A DNA stretch of 64,000 nucleotides, from NCBI RefSeq assembly GCF_001905735.1, contig NZ_LISW01000003.1, forward strand, positions 310,341 through 374,340, in the 5' to 3' direction. Shown here piece after piece: positions 7,784 to 17,405 of the stretch. Each line of letters opens with the position of its first letter. Within the stretch, counting starts at the first letter, position 1. Both the position numbers and the translations under genes were made by a program. A model generated the notes under the pieces. That model saw nothing but the letters and a program-made list of their open reading frames with translations, ran no database searches and was not told where the DNA came from. Source of the stretch: Streptomyces sp. CB01249 (lineage in GTDB: Bacteria; Actinomycetota; Actinomycetes; Streptomycetales; Streptomycetaceae).

Positions 7784-9517
7784 GTGCTCATAAAACTCCT
7801 GCGGACCTATCTCGGCCCGTACAAGAAACCGATCGCGGTGCTGGTCGTCTTCCAGCTGTTGCAGACCTGCGCCACGCTGTACCTGCCGACCCTCAACGCC
7901 GACATCATTGACAACGGTGTCGTGAAGGGGGACACGGGCTACATCCTCCAGTACGGCGGCGTGATGATCGTCGTCAGCATCGCCCAGGTGGTCTGCAACA
8001 TCGGGGCCGTCTACATCGGCGCCCGCACCGCGTCCGCGCTCGGGCGGGACGTGCGGGCGTCGGTCTTCGACCGGGTGCAGTCCTTCTCCTCCCGCGAGGT
8101 CGGCCGGTTCGGCGCCCCGTCGCTGATCACCCGTACGACCAATGACGTCCAGCAGATACAGATGCTGGTCCTGATGACGTTCACGCTGATGGTGTCGGCG
8201 CCGATCATGTGTGTCGGCGGCATCATCATGGCGCTGGGCCAGGACGTGCCGCTCTCGGCCGTGCTGCTCGCGGTGGTGCCGGTCCTCGGGATCTCGGTCA
8301 GCCTGATCGTGCGGAAGATGCGTCCGCTGTTCCGGCAGATGCAGAAGCGGCTCGACACGGTGAACCGGGTGCTGCGCGAGCAGATCACCGGCAACCGCGT
8401 CATCCGCGCGTTCGTGCGCGACGGCTACGAGGAGGGGCGCTTCCGGGGTGCCAACACCGAGCTGACGGACGTGGCGCTGTCCACGGGCCGGCTGATGGCC
8501 CTGATGTTCCCGACGGTGATGACCGTGGTCAACGTGTCGTCCATCGCGGTGGTCTGGTTCGGCGCGCACCGCATCGACAGCGGCGGGATGGAGATCGGCG
8601 CGCTGACGGCGTTCCTCGCCTATCTGATGCAGATCGTCATGTCGGTGATGATGGCGACCTTCATGTTCATGATGGTGCCGCGCGCCGAGGTGTGCGCCGA
8701 GCGCATCCAGGAGGTCCTGGAGACGGAGTCCAGCGTCGTCCCGCCGGTCGAGCCGGTGCGCGAGCTGCGGGCCCACGGGCACCTGGAGGTGCGCGGCGCG
8801 GACTTCCGCTACCCGGGCGCCGAGGAGCCGGTGCTGCGGGCGGTGGAGCTGGTGGCGCGGCCGGGCGAGACGACCGCGATCATCGGGTCGACGGGCAGCG
8901 GGAAGTCGACGCTGCTCGGGCTCGTACCCCGGCTGTTCGACGTGACGGACGGGCAGGTCCTGGTCGACGGGACCGATGTGCGGACGCTGGACCCGGTGCT
9001 GCTGGCGAAGACCGTGAGCCTGGTCCCGCAGAAGCCGTACCTCTTCTCGGGGACGGTGGCGACGAACCTGCGGTACGGAAATCCGGACGCGACCGACGAG
9101 GAGCTGTGGCACGCGCTGGAGGTGGCCCAGGCGAAGGAGTTCGTCCAGGCCCTGGAGCACGGGCTCGACGCGCCGATCGCGCAGGGCGGCACCAATGTCT
9201 CCGGCGGTCAGCGCCAGCGGCTCTCGATCGCACGGACGCTGGTGCAGCGCCCGGAGATCTACCTCTTCGACGACTCGTTCTCGGCGCTGGACTACGCGAC
9301 CGACGCGGCGCTGCGGGCCGCGCTCGGGCGGGAGACCGCCGAGGCGACCGTGGTGATCGTGGCGCAGCGGGTCTCCACCATCCGGGAGGCCGACCGGATC
9401 ATCGTGCTGGACGAGGGGCGGGTCGTCGGGACCGGCACCCATCACGAGCTGATGGACGGCAATGACACATACCGGGAGATCGTGCTCTCCCAGCTGACGG
9501 AAGCGGAGGCCGCGTAA
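7784..9517 (+). CDS. ABC exporter half-transporter (TMD-NBD), first subunit
   Basis: The 577-residue polypeptide has an N-terminal six-helix exporter domain (about 15-300) and a C-terminal ATPase domain. Walker A is GSTGSGKST, the Q-loop region is SLVPQKPYLFSGTV, the signature is VSGGQRQR and Walker B is IYLFDDS. The residue after Walker B is Asp-Ser rather than the usual Glu, so this site may be a degenerate partner site of a heterodimeric exporter of the BmrCD/TM287-288 type. Start GTG 7784 opens the conserved LIKLLRTYLGPYKK helix. It overlaps the second subunit by one base (TAATG), implying coupled translation. Drug or lipid export is likely; the substrate is unknown. Confidence 0.85.
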   Translation: MLIKLLRTYLGPYKKPIAVLVVFQLLQTCATLYLPTLNADIIDNGVVKGDTGYILQYGGVMIVVSIAQVVCNIGAVYIGARTASALGRDVRASVFDRVQSFSSREVGRFGAPSLITRTTNDVQQIQMLVLMTFTLMVSAPIMCVGGIIMALGQDVPLSAVLLAVVPVLGISVSLIVRKMRPLFRQMQKRLDTVNRVLREQITGNRVIRAFVRDGYEEGRFRGANTELTDVALSTGRLMALMFPTVMTVVNVSSIAVVWFGAHRIDSGGMEIGALTAFLAYLMQIVMSVMMATFMFMMVPRAEVCAERIQEVLETESSVVPPVEPVRELRAHGHLEVRGADFRYPGAEEPVLRAVELVARPGETTAIIGSTGSGKSTLLGLVPRLFDVTDGQVLVDGTDVRTLDPVLLAKTVSLVPQKPYLFSGTVATNLRYGNPDATDEELWHALEVAQAKEFVQALEHGLDAPIAQGGTNVSGGQRQRLSIARTLVQRPEIYLFDDSFSALDYATDAALRAALGRETAEATVVIVAQRVSTIREADRIIVLDEGRVVGTGTHHELMDGNDTYREIVLSQLTEAEAA

Positions 9518-11448
9518 TGGCCGGGCCTGGCGGACGCATGATGGCGGGCGGGGCGCCGACCGAGCGGTCCATGGACTTCAAGGGGTCCTCGAAGCGGCTG
9601 CTGAAGCGCTTCGCCGTCGAGAAGAACACCCTGTACGTGATGCTGGTCGCGGTCGCGTGCAGCGTCGGGCTCTCCGTGGTCGGCCCGAAGATCCTCGGCA
9701 AGGCGACGGACCTGGTCTTCGCCGGGGTCGTCGGCCGGTCCATGGACGCGGGGACGACCAAGGAACAGGCCGTGGAGGGCCTGCGCAGGAGCAACAGCGG
9801 CCTGGCCGACATGCTGTCCGGGGTGGACTTCACGCCGGGGCAGGGCATCGACTTCGGCGCGGTCGGCGACATCCTGCTGATGGCGCTGGCGGTGTACGTC
9901 GGCGCGGGGCTGCTGATGCTGGTGTCGACGCGGCTGTCGATCCGGATCATCAACCGGGTCGTGTTCCAGCTGCGCGAGGACATCCAGACGAAGCTGTCGC
10001 GGCTGCCGCTCTCGTACTTCGACCGCGCCAAGCGCGGCGAGGTGCTGAGCCGGGCGACGAACGACATCGACAACATCTCGCAGACGATGCAGCAGACGAT
10101 GGGCCAGCTCATCAACTCGCTGCTGACGATCATCGGCGTGCTGGTGATGATGTTCTGGATCTCGCCACTCCTTGCGCTGGTCGCGCTGGTGACCGTGCCG
10201 CTGTCGGTGGTCGTGGCGACGAAGGTCGGCAAGCGCTCGCAGCCGCAGTTCGTGCAGCAGTGGAAGGTGACGGGCAAGCTCAACGCCCACATCGAGGAGA
10301 TGTACACCGGCCACACCCTGGTGAAGGTCTTCGGCCGGCAGGAGGAGTCCGCGAAGGACTTCGCCGAGCAGAACGAGGCGCTGTACGAGGCCGGGTTCAA
10401 GGCGCAGTTCAACAGCGGGATCATGCAGCCGCTGATGATGTTCGTGTCGAACCTGAACTACGTGCTGATCGCCGTGGTCGGCGGGCTCCGGGTGGCGTCC
10501 GGCTCGCTGTCGATCGGTGATGTGCAGGCGTTCATCCAGTACTCGCGGCAGTTCTCGATGCCGCTGACCCAGGTCGCCTCGATGGCCAACCTGGTGCAGT
10601 CCGGTGTCGCCTCGGCGGAGCGGATCTTCGAGCTGCTGGACGCCGAGGAGCAGGAGGCCGACCCGGCGAAGGGCGAGGGCGAGCACCCCGGCATCCTGCG
10701 CGGCAGCGTCGCGCTGGAGCACGTGTCGTTCCGCTACGACCCGGAGAAGCCGCTCATCGAGGACCTGTCGCTGAGCGTCGAACCCGGCCACACGGTCGCG
10801 ATCGTCGGCCCGACGGGCGCCGGCAAGACGACGCTGGTCAACCTGCTGATGCGGTTCTACGAGGTGACGGGCGGCCGGATCACGCTGGACGGCGTGGACA
10901 TCGCGAAGATGTCCCGGGCGGACCTGCGCGCGGGCATCGGCATGGTCCTCCAGGACACCTGGCTGTTCGGCGGGACCATCGCGGAGAACATCGCCTACGG
11001 GGCCTCCGGGGACGTCAGCCGCGAGCGCATCGAGGAGGCGGCGCGGGCGGCCCACGCCGACCGCTTCATCCGGACCCTGCCGGACGGTTACGACACGGTG
11101 ATCGACGACGAGGGCTCCGGGGTCAGCGCGGGCGAGAAGCAGCTGATCACCATCGCCCGGGCGTTCCTGTCCGACCCGGTGATACTCGTGCTGGACGAGG
11201 CGACCAGCTCCGTCGACACCCGGACCGAGGTGCTGATCCAGAAGGCGATGGCGGGCCTGGCGCACGGCCGTACGAGCTTCGTGATCGCGCACCGGCTCTC
11301 CACCATCCGGGACGCCGACGTCATCCTGGTCATGGAGAACGGCTCGATCGTGGAGCAGGGCACGCACGACGAACTGCTGGACGCGAAGGGCGCCTACGCC
11401 CGGCTGTACGCGGCGCAGTTCGCCCAGGCGGTCGCCGAGGTCGACTGA
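9517..11448 (+). CDS. ABC exporter half-transporter (TMD-NBD), second subunit
   Basis: The 643-residue partner has a longer first extracytoplasmic loop (about residues 70-115), a six-helix membrane domain and an ATPase domain. Walker A is GPTGAGKTT, the Q-loop is GMVLQDTWLFGG, the signature region is GVSAGEKQL and Walker B is VILVLDEATSS with the catalytic Glu, followed by the H-loop IAHRLST. The signature reads SAGEK instead of SGGQ, common in one partner of heterodimeric exporters. With the D-S Walker B of the first subunit this points to one canonical and one degenerate ATP site. Start ATG 9517 overlaps the upstream TAA. The pair matches the ABC genes beside hrdA in S. coelicolor as I recall. 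Confidence 0.88.
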   Translation: MAGPGGRMMAGGAPTERSMDFKGSSKRLLKRFAVEKNTLYVMLVAVACSVGLSVVGPKILGKATDLVFAGVVGRSMDAGTTKEQAVEGLRRSNSGLADMLSGVDFTPGQGIDFGAVGDILLMALAVYVGAGLLMLVSTRLSIRIINRVVFQLREDIQTKLSRLPLSYFDRAKRGEVLSRATNDIDNISQTMQQTMGQLINSLLTIIGVLVMMFWISPLLALVALVTVPLSVVVATKVGKRSQPQFVQQWKVTGKLNAHIEEMYTGHTLVKVFGRQEESAKDFAEQNEALYEAGFKAQFNSGIMQPLMMFVSNLNYVLIAVVGGLRVASGSLSIGDVQAFIQYSRQFSMPLTQVASMANLVQSGVASAERIFELLDAEEQEADPAKGEGEHPGILRGSVALEHVSFRYDPEKPLIEDLSLSVEPGHTVAIVGPTGAGKTTLVNLLMRFYEVTGGRITLDGVDIAKMSRADLRAGIGMVLQDTWLFGGTIAENIAYGASGDVSRERIEEAARAAHADRFIRTLPDGYDTVIDDEGSGVSAGEKQLITIARAFLSDPVILVLDEATSSVDTRTEVLIQKAMAGLAHGRTSFVIAHRLSTIRDADVILVMENGSIVEQGTHDELLDAKGAYARLYAAQFAQAVAEVD

Positions 11449-11459
11449 GCGGTACGGCC

Positions 11460-11508
11460 GCTCCGCGGCTGCCTCGGGCGCGAGTTCTAGTCGAGGTAGC
11501 CGCGGAGC
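11460..11508. terminator. Bidirectional terminator between the ABC operon and hrdA
   Basis: Bases 11460-11476 pair with 11492-11508 over 17 positions with one G-U, leaving a 15-base loop that contains the hrdA stop codon. The right arm lies inside the last hrdA codons, so the terminator is built partly from coding sequence. No T run, as is usual in this GC range. Confidence 0.65.
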
Positions 11509-12530
11509 TGGTCGGCGGAGGCGTGGTCGCGGAGTCTGCTGAGGGTCCTGGACTCGATCTGGCGTATGCGTTCGCGCGTCACGCCGAAGATGCGGCCGAT
11601 CTCCTCCAGGGTGCGGGGCCGTCCGTCGACCAGCCCGTAGCGCAGCTGGACCACCTTGCGTTCGCGCTCGCCCAGGGTGGAGAGGACCGCCTCCAGGTGC
11701 TGGCGCAGCAGCAGGAAGGCGGCGGACTCCACGGGGGAGGCTGCGTCCCCGTCCTCGATGAGGTCGCCGAGCGAGACGTCCTCCTCCTCGCCGACCGGGG
11801 CGTGCAGCGAGACGGGTTCCTGGGCCAGGCGCAGGATCTCGCCGACCCGTTCGGGCGTGAGGTCGAGGTGGGCGGCGACCTCCTCGGGGGTGGGCTCGTA
11901 GCCGCGTTCCTGGAGCATGCGGCGCTGGACCCGGACGACGCGGTTGATCAGCTCCACGACGTGGACCGGGACCCTTATGGTCCGGGCCTGGTCGGCGAGG
12001 GCGCGGGACATGGCCTGCCGGATCCACCAGGTCGCGTACGTCGAGAACTTGTAGCCGCGCGCGTAGTCGAACTTCTCGACGGCGCGGATGAGCCCGAGGT
12101 TCCCCTCCTGGACGAGGTCGAGCATGGTCAGGCCGCGGCCCACATAGCGCTTGGCGACGGAGACGACGAGGCGCAGGTTGGCCTCGATGAGGCGGCGCTT
12201 GGCCATGCGGCCCATGACGACGAGCCGGTCCAGGTCGACGGCGAGGCGGGTGTCGGGGTCCGGGGTGCGGGCGAGGCGTTCCTCGGCGAACAGGCCGGCC
12301 TCGATGCGCCGGGCGAGCTCCACCTCGTCGGCGGCGGTGAGCAGCGGGATGCGCCCGATCTCGCGCAGGTACTGGCGGAACAGGTCCGAGGTGGGCCCGG
12401 CCTCCGGTCTCCCGCGCGGCTCCGGGGGCTCGTCCGGCTCCTCCATGACCCCCTCGGGGTGGTGCGCCGCCCGGGCCTGTACGGGGACGGCCGGGGCGCG
12501 CTCGGCTTCGGTGACGGTCCGGGTCTGCAC
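11487..12530 (-). CDS. hrdA: RNA polymerase principal-like sigma factor HrdA
   Basis: The 347-residue sigma-70 family protein directs RNA polymerase to promoters. It shows region 1.2 (SDLFRQYLREIGRIPLLTAADEV, about 48-70), region 2 with DLVQEGNLGLIRAVEKF and the -10 recognition helix YATWWIRQAMSRAL, region 3, and region 4 with EEIGRIFGVTRERIRQIE. Region 1.1 is missing, typical of the group 2 paralogues HrdA, HrdC and HrdD rather than essential HrdB. Position beside the ABC pair and near dnaG identifies it as HrdA by synteny (recalled: SCO2465). The GTG start at 12530 is preceded by TGGAGG at 8-base spacing. It is 153 bp downstream of dnaG on the same strand. Confidence 0.85.
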   Translation of the reverse strand: MQTRTVTEAERAPAVPVQARAAHHPEGVMEEPDEPPEPRGRPEAGPTSDLFRQYLREIGRIPLLTAADEVELARRIEAGLFAEERLARTPDPDTRLAVDLDRLVVMGRMAKRRLIEANLRLVVSVAKRYVGRGLTMLDLVQEGNLGLIRAVEKFDYARGYKFSTYATWWIRQAMSRALADQARTIRVPVHVVELINRVVRVQRRMLQERGYEPTPEEVAAHLDLTPERVGEILRLAQEPVSLHAPVGEEEDVSLGDLIEDGDAASPVESAAFLLLRQHLEAVLSTLGERERKVVQLRYGLVDGRPRTLEEIGRIFGVTRERIRQIESRTLSRLRDHASADQLRGYLD

Positions 12531-12683
12531 GGGGGCGACCTCCAGGTGATCGCTGCCGGACCGCGGGGGTGGGGCCGCGCTCCGATGACTCAGGGCACCG
12601 CCTTCAGTGTGGGGTACGACACACAGCTGCCACGAGGGGCGTGCGGTGACTTTCTGAATCCGTGCCGTGACGCGGAGGTCACG

Positions 12684-14591
12684 TCAGAGCGCGTCGGCGC
12701 CGTGGTTCCGCAGGGTCTGGGCGTACTGCTGGAGGACCCAGACCTCGTTCTGCGCGGCGGCGAGGTGGTCGGGGGCCACGTTGCTGCCGAGGCGGGCCAG
12801 GCTGCTCTGGACGTCGTTGATCCGGCGGTCGACGGCGCGCAGGCGGACCTTGACCAGGTGCTCGCCTGCGTAGGTCTCGTCGATGGACTTGCCGTGGAAG
12901 ACCTCGACCGCGAGCTCGGTGATCAACTTGCGGACGGATTCGTTGGGCGTGGCGTCGAGCACCCGGACGAGGTATTCGCGGCTGTCGGCGAGGCCCTGCT
13001 CGGCGCCGCCCGCCTCCGCGATGCATTCGCGCACGGCGGTGTAGGGCGGTGCGGTGAACTCGTCGGAGCCGTAGGCGTCGAAGGCGGGCGCGACCAGCTC
13101 GGGGCGCTGGAGGGCGAGCTTGAGCAGTTCGCGCTCGGTGCGGTGGGCGGGGCTGCGGAGGTTGAGCGCGGGCCCCGAGGGGACGGGCGCGGCCTGGACC
13201 TGCTGGTGCCGGGCGCCACCGCGGGCGGCGGGGGCGGGTCCGCGCCGGTCGCCGCCCCGGCCGCGGGCCCACTGGGCGAGCTGGTTGATCCGGTGGACGA
13301 CGTACTCCTGGTCCAGGATGCCGATGAAGCCGGCCAGCTGGACGGCGACCTCGCGCTGGACGCTGCCCGTCTTGATCTTGGCGACGACGGGGGCGGCCTC
13401 GTCCAGTGCGGCGGCGCGGCCGGCCGGGGTCTCCAGGTCGTAGCGCCCGACGATCTGGCGCAGCGCGAACTCGAAGAGCGGGGTGCGGGGTTCGACCAGG
13501 TCGCGGACGGCGTCGTCGCCCTTGACCAGGCGCAGGTCGCACGGGTCCATGTTGTCCGGGGCGATGGCGATGTACGTCTCGGCGGCGAACTTCTGGTCGT
13601 CCTCGAAGGCGCGCAGGGCGGCCTTCTGGCCGGCCGCGTCGCCGTCGAAGGTGAAGATCACGCGAGCGCTGCCGTTGTCCATGAGGAGGCGGCGGAGGAT
13701 CTTGATGTGGTCGCCGCCGAAGGCGGTGCCGCAGGTGGCGATGGCGGTGGTGACCCCGGCGAGGTGGCAGGCCATCACGTCGGTGTAGCCCTCGACCACG
13801 ACGGCCCGGCTGGACTTGGCGATGTCCTTCTTGGCCAGGTCGATGCCGTACAGCACCTGGGACTTCTTGTAGATCGGGGTCTCGGGGGTGTTGAGGTACT
13901 TCGGGCCGTTGTCGTCGTCGCGGAGCTTGCGGGCGCCGAAGCCGACGACGTCCCCGGCGGTGTCGCGGATGGGCCACATCAGGCGGCCCCGGAAGCGGTC
14001 GATGGGGCCGCGCCTGCCGTCCTGGGAGAGGCCGGAGGTGATCAGCTCCTTGTCGCTGAAGCCCTTGCCGCGCAGGAAGCGGGTGAGGTGGTCCCAGCCG
14101 GCCGGGCTGTAGCCGACGCCGAAGTGGGCGGCGGCGGCCTGGTCGAAGCCCCGGTCCGCGAGGAACTTCCGGCCGATCTCGGCCTCGGGGCCGTTCAGCT
14201 GCTCCACGTAGAACTCGGCGGCCACCTTGTGCGCCTCGACCAGCCGGATCCGCTCGCCGCGCTGGTGGGAGGGGTTGTAGCCGCCCTCCTCGTAGCGCAG
14301 GGTGATGCCGGCCTTGGCGGCGAGCCGCTCGACCACCTCCGCGAAGGTCAGGTGGTCGATCTTCTGCACGAAGGCGATCGTGTCGCCGCCCTCCTGGCAG
14401 CCGAAGCAGTGGAAGAGACCCTTGCTCGGACTGACCTGGAAGGAGGGGGACTTCTCGTCGTGGAAGGGGCAGAGGCCCTTGAGGTTGCCTCCGCCCGCGT
14501 TGCGCAGCTGGAGGTACTCGGAAACGACGGCGTCGATCGGGACCGCGTCCCGTACCGCCTTCACATCGTCGTCATTGATCCTGCCTGCCAC
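12684..14591 (-). CDS. dnaG: DNA primase DnaG
   Basis: The 635-residue primase makes RNA primers at the replication fork. The N-terminal CHC2 zinc finger is visible with C41, H44, C62 and C65 (CPFHDEKS and HCFGCQEGG). The RNA polymerase/TOPRIM core follows, with VVVEGYTDVMA and later acidic motifs (FTFDGDAAGQKA). A variable linker at about 440-470 leads to the C-terminal helicase-binding domain. Length is normal for actinobacteria. GTG 14591 opens the conserved AGRINDDDVKAVRD N-terminus. It is followed by hrdA rather than rpoD as in the proteobacterial rpsU-dnaG-rpoD operon, a similar primase/sigma pairing. Confidence 0.95.
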   Translation of the reverse strand: MAGRINDDDVKAVRDAVPIDAVVSEYLQLRNAGGGNLKGLCPFHDEKSPSFQVSPSKGLFHCFGCQEGGDTIAFVQKIDHLTFAEVVERLAAKAGITLRYEEGGYNPSHQRGERIRLVEAHKVAAEFYVEQLNGPEAEIGRKFLADRGFDQAAAAHFGVGYSPAGWDHLTRFLRGKGFSDKELITSGLSQDGRRGPIDRFRGRLMWPIRDTAGDVVGFGARKLRDDDNGPKYLNTPETPIYKKSQVLYGIDLAKKDIAKSSRAVVVEGYTDVMACHLAGVTTAIATCGTAFGGDHIKILRRLLMDNGSARVIFTFDGDAAGQKAALRAFEDDQKFAAETYIAIAPDNMDPCDLRLVKGDDAVRDLVEPRTPLFEFALRQIVGRYDLETPAGRAAALDEAAPVVAKIKTGSVQREVAVQLAGFIGILDQEYVVHRINQLAQWARGRGGDRRGPAPAARGGARHQQVQAAPVPSGPALNLRSPAHRTERELLKLALQRPELVAPAFDAYGSDEFTAPPYTAVRECIAEAGGAEQGLADSREYLVRVLDATPNESVRKLITELAVEVFHGKSIDETYAGEHLVKVRLRAVDRRINDVQSSLARLGSNVAPDHLAAAQNEVWVLQQYAQTLRNHGADAL

Positions 14592-14644
14592 GCGTTGAAG
14601 TCTACGGGTGGGCTCGGACAGGAACGGCCGGGGCGGGGGTCCGC

Positions 14645-14692
14645 CCCGGGCCGGTGCGGAGGCGGGAGCGGGATCCCGCGCACCGGCCCGGG
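14645..14692 (-). terminator. Hairpin terminator after the FAD-dependent reductase
   Basis: CCCGGGCCGGTGCG (14645-14658) pairs with 14679-14692 across 14 bases, with a short additional stem possible inside the 20-base loop. It lies 5 bases past the stop of the minus-strand reductase and before dnaG. No T run. Confidence 0.6.
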
Positions 14693-14697
14693 ACCGC

Positions 14698-15957
14698 TCA
14701 GACCAGGGATTCCAGGAGCACCGAGGGGTCGGCCAGGGCGTCCGGGTCGACGGGGCGGCCGGCCCGGATCAGCTTCTGGATGTGCTCCGTGACGTCCCAC
14801 ACGTTGACGTTCATCCCGGCCAGCACGGTGCGGTCCTTCAGCCAGAACGCGATGAACTGGCGCTTGCCCGCGTCGCCCCGGATGACCACCTGGTCGTAGG
14901 AGCCGGGCGGGGCCCAGCCGGAGTACTCCAGGCCCAGGTCGTACTGGTCGGAGAAGAAGTACGGCACCCGGTCGTAGGCGACGTCCTGGCCGAGCATGGC
15001 GCGGGCCGCGGCCGGGCCGCCGTTCAGCGCGTTGGCCCAGTGCTCGACCCGCAGCCGGGTCCCGAGCAGCGGATGGGCGGCGTTCGCCACGTCACCGGCG
15101 GCGTAGATGTGCGGGTCGCTGGTGCGCAGCGAGGCGTCGACGGCGATGCCGCCGCCCTGCTCGCGCGGGGCGATCTCCAGACCGGCCGCCTCGGCGAGCG
15201 CGGTGCGGGGGGCGGCGCCGATGGCGGCGAGCACGTCGTGGGCGAGGTGCTCCTCGCCGTCGTCGGTGCGCACCGCGAGGACCATGCCGTCCTGGCCGAC
15301 GATCTCGGTGAGCCGGCCGCCGAAGTGGAAGCGGACGCCGTGGTCGCTGTGGAGCTCGGTGAAGATCTGGCCGACCTCCGGTCCGACGACCCGGAGCAGC
15401 GGGGTCGCCTCCGGTTCGACCACGGTGACCTCGGCGCCGTAGCCGCGGGCGGCGGCCGCGACCTCCAGGCCGATCCAGCCTGCTCCGGCGATGACCAGGT
15501 GGCCGTTGTCCCGGCCGAGGGCGGCGAGGACGTTGCGCAGCCGGTCGGCGTGGGCGAGGCGGCGCAGGTGGTGGACGCCGACCAGGTCGGTGCCCGGGAC
15601 GTCGAGGCGGCGGGGTTCGGCGCCGGTGGCGAGGAGCAGCTTGTCGTAGTGGATGACGGTGCCGTCGCCCGTCTCGACGGTGCGCGCCTCGCGGTTCAGG
15701 TCGGTCACGGACTGGCCGAGGTGGAGCTCGATCTCGGCGCCCGCGTACCAGGCGGTCTCGTGGACGAAGACGCTGTCGCGGTCCTCCTTCCCGGTCAGGT
15801 ACCCCTTGGACAGCGGCGGGCGTTCGTACGGATGGTCGCGCTCGTCGCCGATCAGGATGACCCGGCCGCTGAATCCCTCCGACCGGAGCGTCTGGGCTGC
15901 CTTCGCCCCGGCCAGCCCTCCGCCGACGATGACGAACGTCCGATGTGCGTCGACCAC
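14698..15957 (-). CDS. FAD/NAD-dependent oxidoreductase (ferredoxin/rubredoxin reductase type)
   Basis: The 419-residue flavoprotein has the FAD Rossmann motif VIVGGGLAGAKAAQTLR near residue 10, the NAD-binding motif VIAGAGWIGLEVAAAARG near residue 155, and the second FAD motif IYAAGDVANAAHPLLG near residue 285, followed by a C-terminal reductase domain (about 330-405). This is the arrangement of ferredoxin reductases that pass electrons from NAD(P)H to ferredoxins of P450 or dioxygenase systems. No ferredoxin or oxygenase is adjacent, so its partner is unknown. The GTG start is preceded by GAGGAGG at about 7 bases. It is transcribed away from dgt on the same strand. Confidence 0.85.
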   Translation of the reverse strand: MVDAHRTFVIVGGGLAGAKAAQTLRSEGFSGRVILIGDERDHPYERPPLSKGYLTGKEDRDSVFVHETAWYAGAEIELHLGQSVTDLNREARTVETGDGTVIHYDKLLLATGAEPRRLDVPGTDLVGVHHLRRLAHADRLRNVLAALGRDNGHLVIAGAGWIGLEVAAAARGYGAEVTVVEPEATPLLRVVGPEVGQIFTELHSDHGVRFHFGGRLTEIVGQDGMVLAVRTDDGEEHLAHDVLAAIGAAPRTALAEAAGLEIAPREQGGGIAVDASLRTSDPHIYAAGDVANAAHPLLGTRLRVEHWANALNGGPAAARAMLGQDVAYDRVPYFFSDQYDLGLEYSGWAPPGSYDQVVIRGDAGKRQFIAFWLKDRTVLAGMNVNVWDVTEHIQKLIRAGRPVDPDALADPSVLLESLV

Positions 15958-16046
15958 GTGATGCCTCCTCGGTGCTTGCTGCGCGGCGCCAACTGCGAGC
16001 GTCCCGCACGCAGCGTAGTGGGGGAAGGGGGTGTGGCCCGATCAGG

Positions 16047-17369
16047 TCACTCCCGGTGGCGGCCGGGCCCCCGGGTGAGGTGGGTGTGCAGGGTGCGGGC
16101 GGAGGCGTCGGTGAGGGCGGCGATCTGGTCCACGAGGACCCGCTTGCGGGCGCGGTCGTCGGGCGCCGCCTCGTACAGCGCGCGCAGCTGCGGTTCGAGC
16201 CCTTCGGGGGCGCGGGCGGTGAGCGCGGCGGCCAGCTCGGCGATGACGATGCGCTGGTCGGCGCGGATCTCCTCCTGCTCGGCGCGCTGCATCACGTAAC
16301 GGTCGGCGATGGCCTTGAGCACCGCGCACTCGTTGCGCGCGTCGCGCGGGACGACCAGCTCGGCGGCGTAACGGGTGAGGCGTCCGGTGCCGTACGCCTG
16401 GCGGGTGGCGGTCTCGGCGGCGAGGCAGAAGCGGCCGATCAGCTGGCTGGTGGCGTCCTTCAGGCGGGCCTGGGCGACGGCGGACCCGTCGTAGCCGTGC
16501 GGCCACCACTCCTGGGCGATGAGCCGGTCGAGCGCGTCGGCCAGCTCCTGCGGGTCGGTGTCGGCGGGCACGTAGCGGCCGATGGCGACGTCCCAGATGT
16601 CGCGGCGCTCCGGCTCGGCCTCCAGACAGTTGGGGTCGATGTGGCCCGCGTGCAGCCCGTCCTCGAAGTCGTGCACGGAGTACGCCACGTCGTCGGACCA
16701 GTCCATGACCTGGGCCTCGAAGCACTTGCGGTCACGGGGGGCGCCCTCGCGGAACCACCGGAAGACCGGCAGGTCGTCCTCGTAGACCCCGAATTTGGGC
16801 GAGCCGGGGTCGGTGGGGTGGGCGCCCCGGGGCCAGGGGTACTTGGTGGCGGCGTCGAGGGCGGCGCGGGTGAGGTTGAGGCCGACGCTGACCAGGTCGC
16901 CGGTGCGGGTGTCGGGGACGAAGCGCTTGGGTTCGAGGCGGGTGAGCAGCCGCAGCGACTGGGCGTTGCCCTCGAAGCCGCCGCAGTCGGACGCGAAGTC
17001 GTTGAGCGCCTGTTCGCCGTTGTGGCCGAAAGGCGGGTGTCCCATGTCGTGGGAGAGGCAGGCCGCCTCCACCAGGTCGGGGTCGCAGCCGAGGGCGGCG
17101 CCCAGCTCGCGGCCGACCTGGGCGCATTCCAGGGAGTGGGTGAGCCGGGTGCGGGGGCTGGCGTCCCAGGCGGGGCCGCGGGTGCCGGGCGTGACGACCT
17201 GGGTCTTCCCGGCGAGCCTGCGCAGCGCCGCGGAGTGCAACACGCGGGCGCGGTCGCGCTGGAAGGCGGTGCGGCCGGGCCGTTTGTCCGGCTCGGGGTC
17301 CCAGCGCTCGGCGTCGGCCGGACCGTAGGGGGCCGTACCGGGGTGCTGTGTGCCATCCGTGCCGTTCAT
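16047..17369 (-). CDS. dgt: Deoxyguanosinetriphosphate triphosphohydrolase-like protein
   Basis: The 440-residue HD-domain enzyme hydrolyses dNTPs to deoxynucleoside and triphosphate, adjusting the dNTP pool. Metal-binding residues are visible in RLTHSLECAQVGRE (H78) and CLSHDMGHPPFGHNGE (H107, D108), with the later Asp in the WSDDVAYSVHDFEDG segment. Length and motifs fit the actinobacterial Dgt subfamily. The N-terminal 25 residues are low-complexity. Its location near dnaG suits a replication-linked function. The 3' end is in the gap before the FAD reductase on the same strand. Confidence 0.9.
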   Translation of the reverse strand: MNGTDGTQHPGTAPYGPADAERWDPEPDKRPGRTAFQRDRARVLHSAALRRLAGKTQVVTPGTRGPAWDASPRTRLTHSLECAQVGRELGAALGCDPDLVEAACLSHDMGHPPFGHNGEQALNDFASDCGGFEGNAQSLRLLTRLEPKRFVPDTRTGDLVSVGLNLTRAALDAATKYPWPRGAHPTDPGSPKFGVYEDDLPVFRWFREGAPRDRKCFEAQVMDWSDDVAYSVHDFEDGLHAGHIDPNCLEAEPERRDIWDVAIGRYVPADTDPQELADALDRLIAQEWWPHGYDGSAVAQARLKDATSQLIGRFCLAAETATRQAYGTGRLTRYAAELVVPRDARNECAVLKAIADRYVMQRAEQEEIRADQRIVIAELAAALTARAPEGLEPQLRALYEAAPDDRARKRVLVDQIAALTDASARTLHTHLTRGPGRHRE

Positions 17370-17405
17370 GCGTCCGAGGTTAATCGGCCGCGCCGACAGG
17401 GCGGG

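Noticed and set aside
11523..14792. Very long open frame (about 1089 codons) on the plus strand opposite hrdA and dnaG
   Set aside because: It is an antisense shadow created by high GC codon bias. Its Val/Ala/Gly/Asp-rich translation has no domain, while the opposite strand encodes HrdA and DnaG with all motifs.
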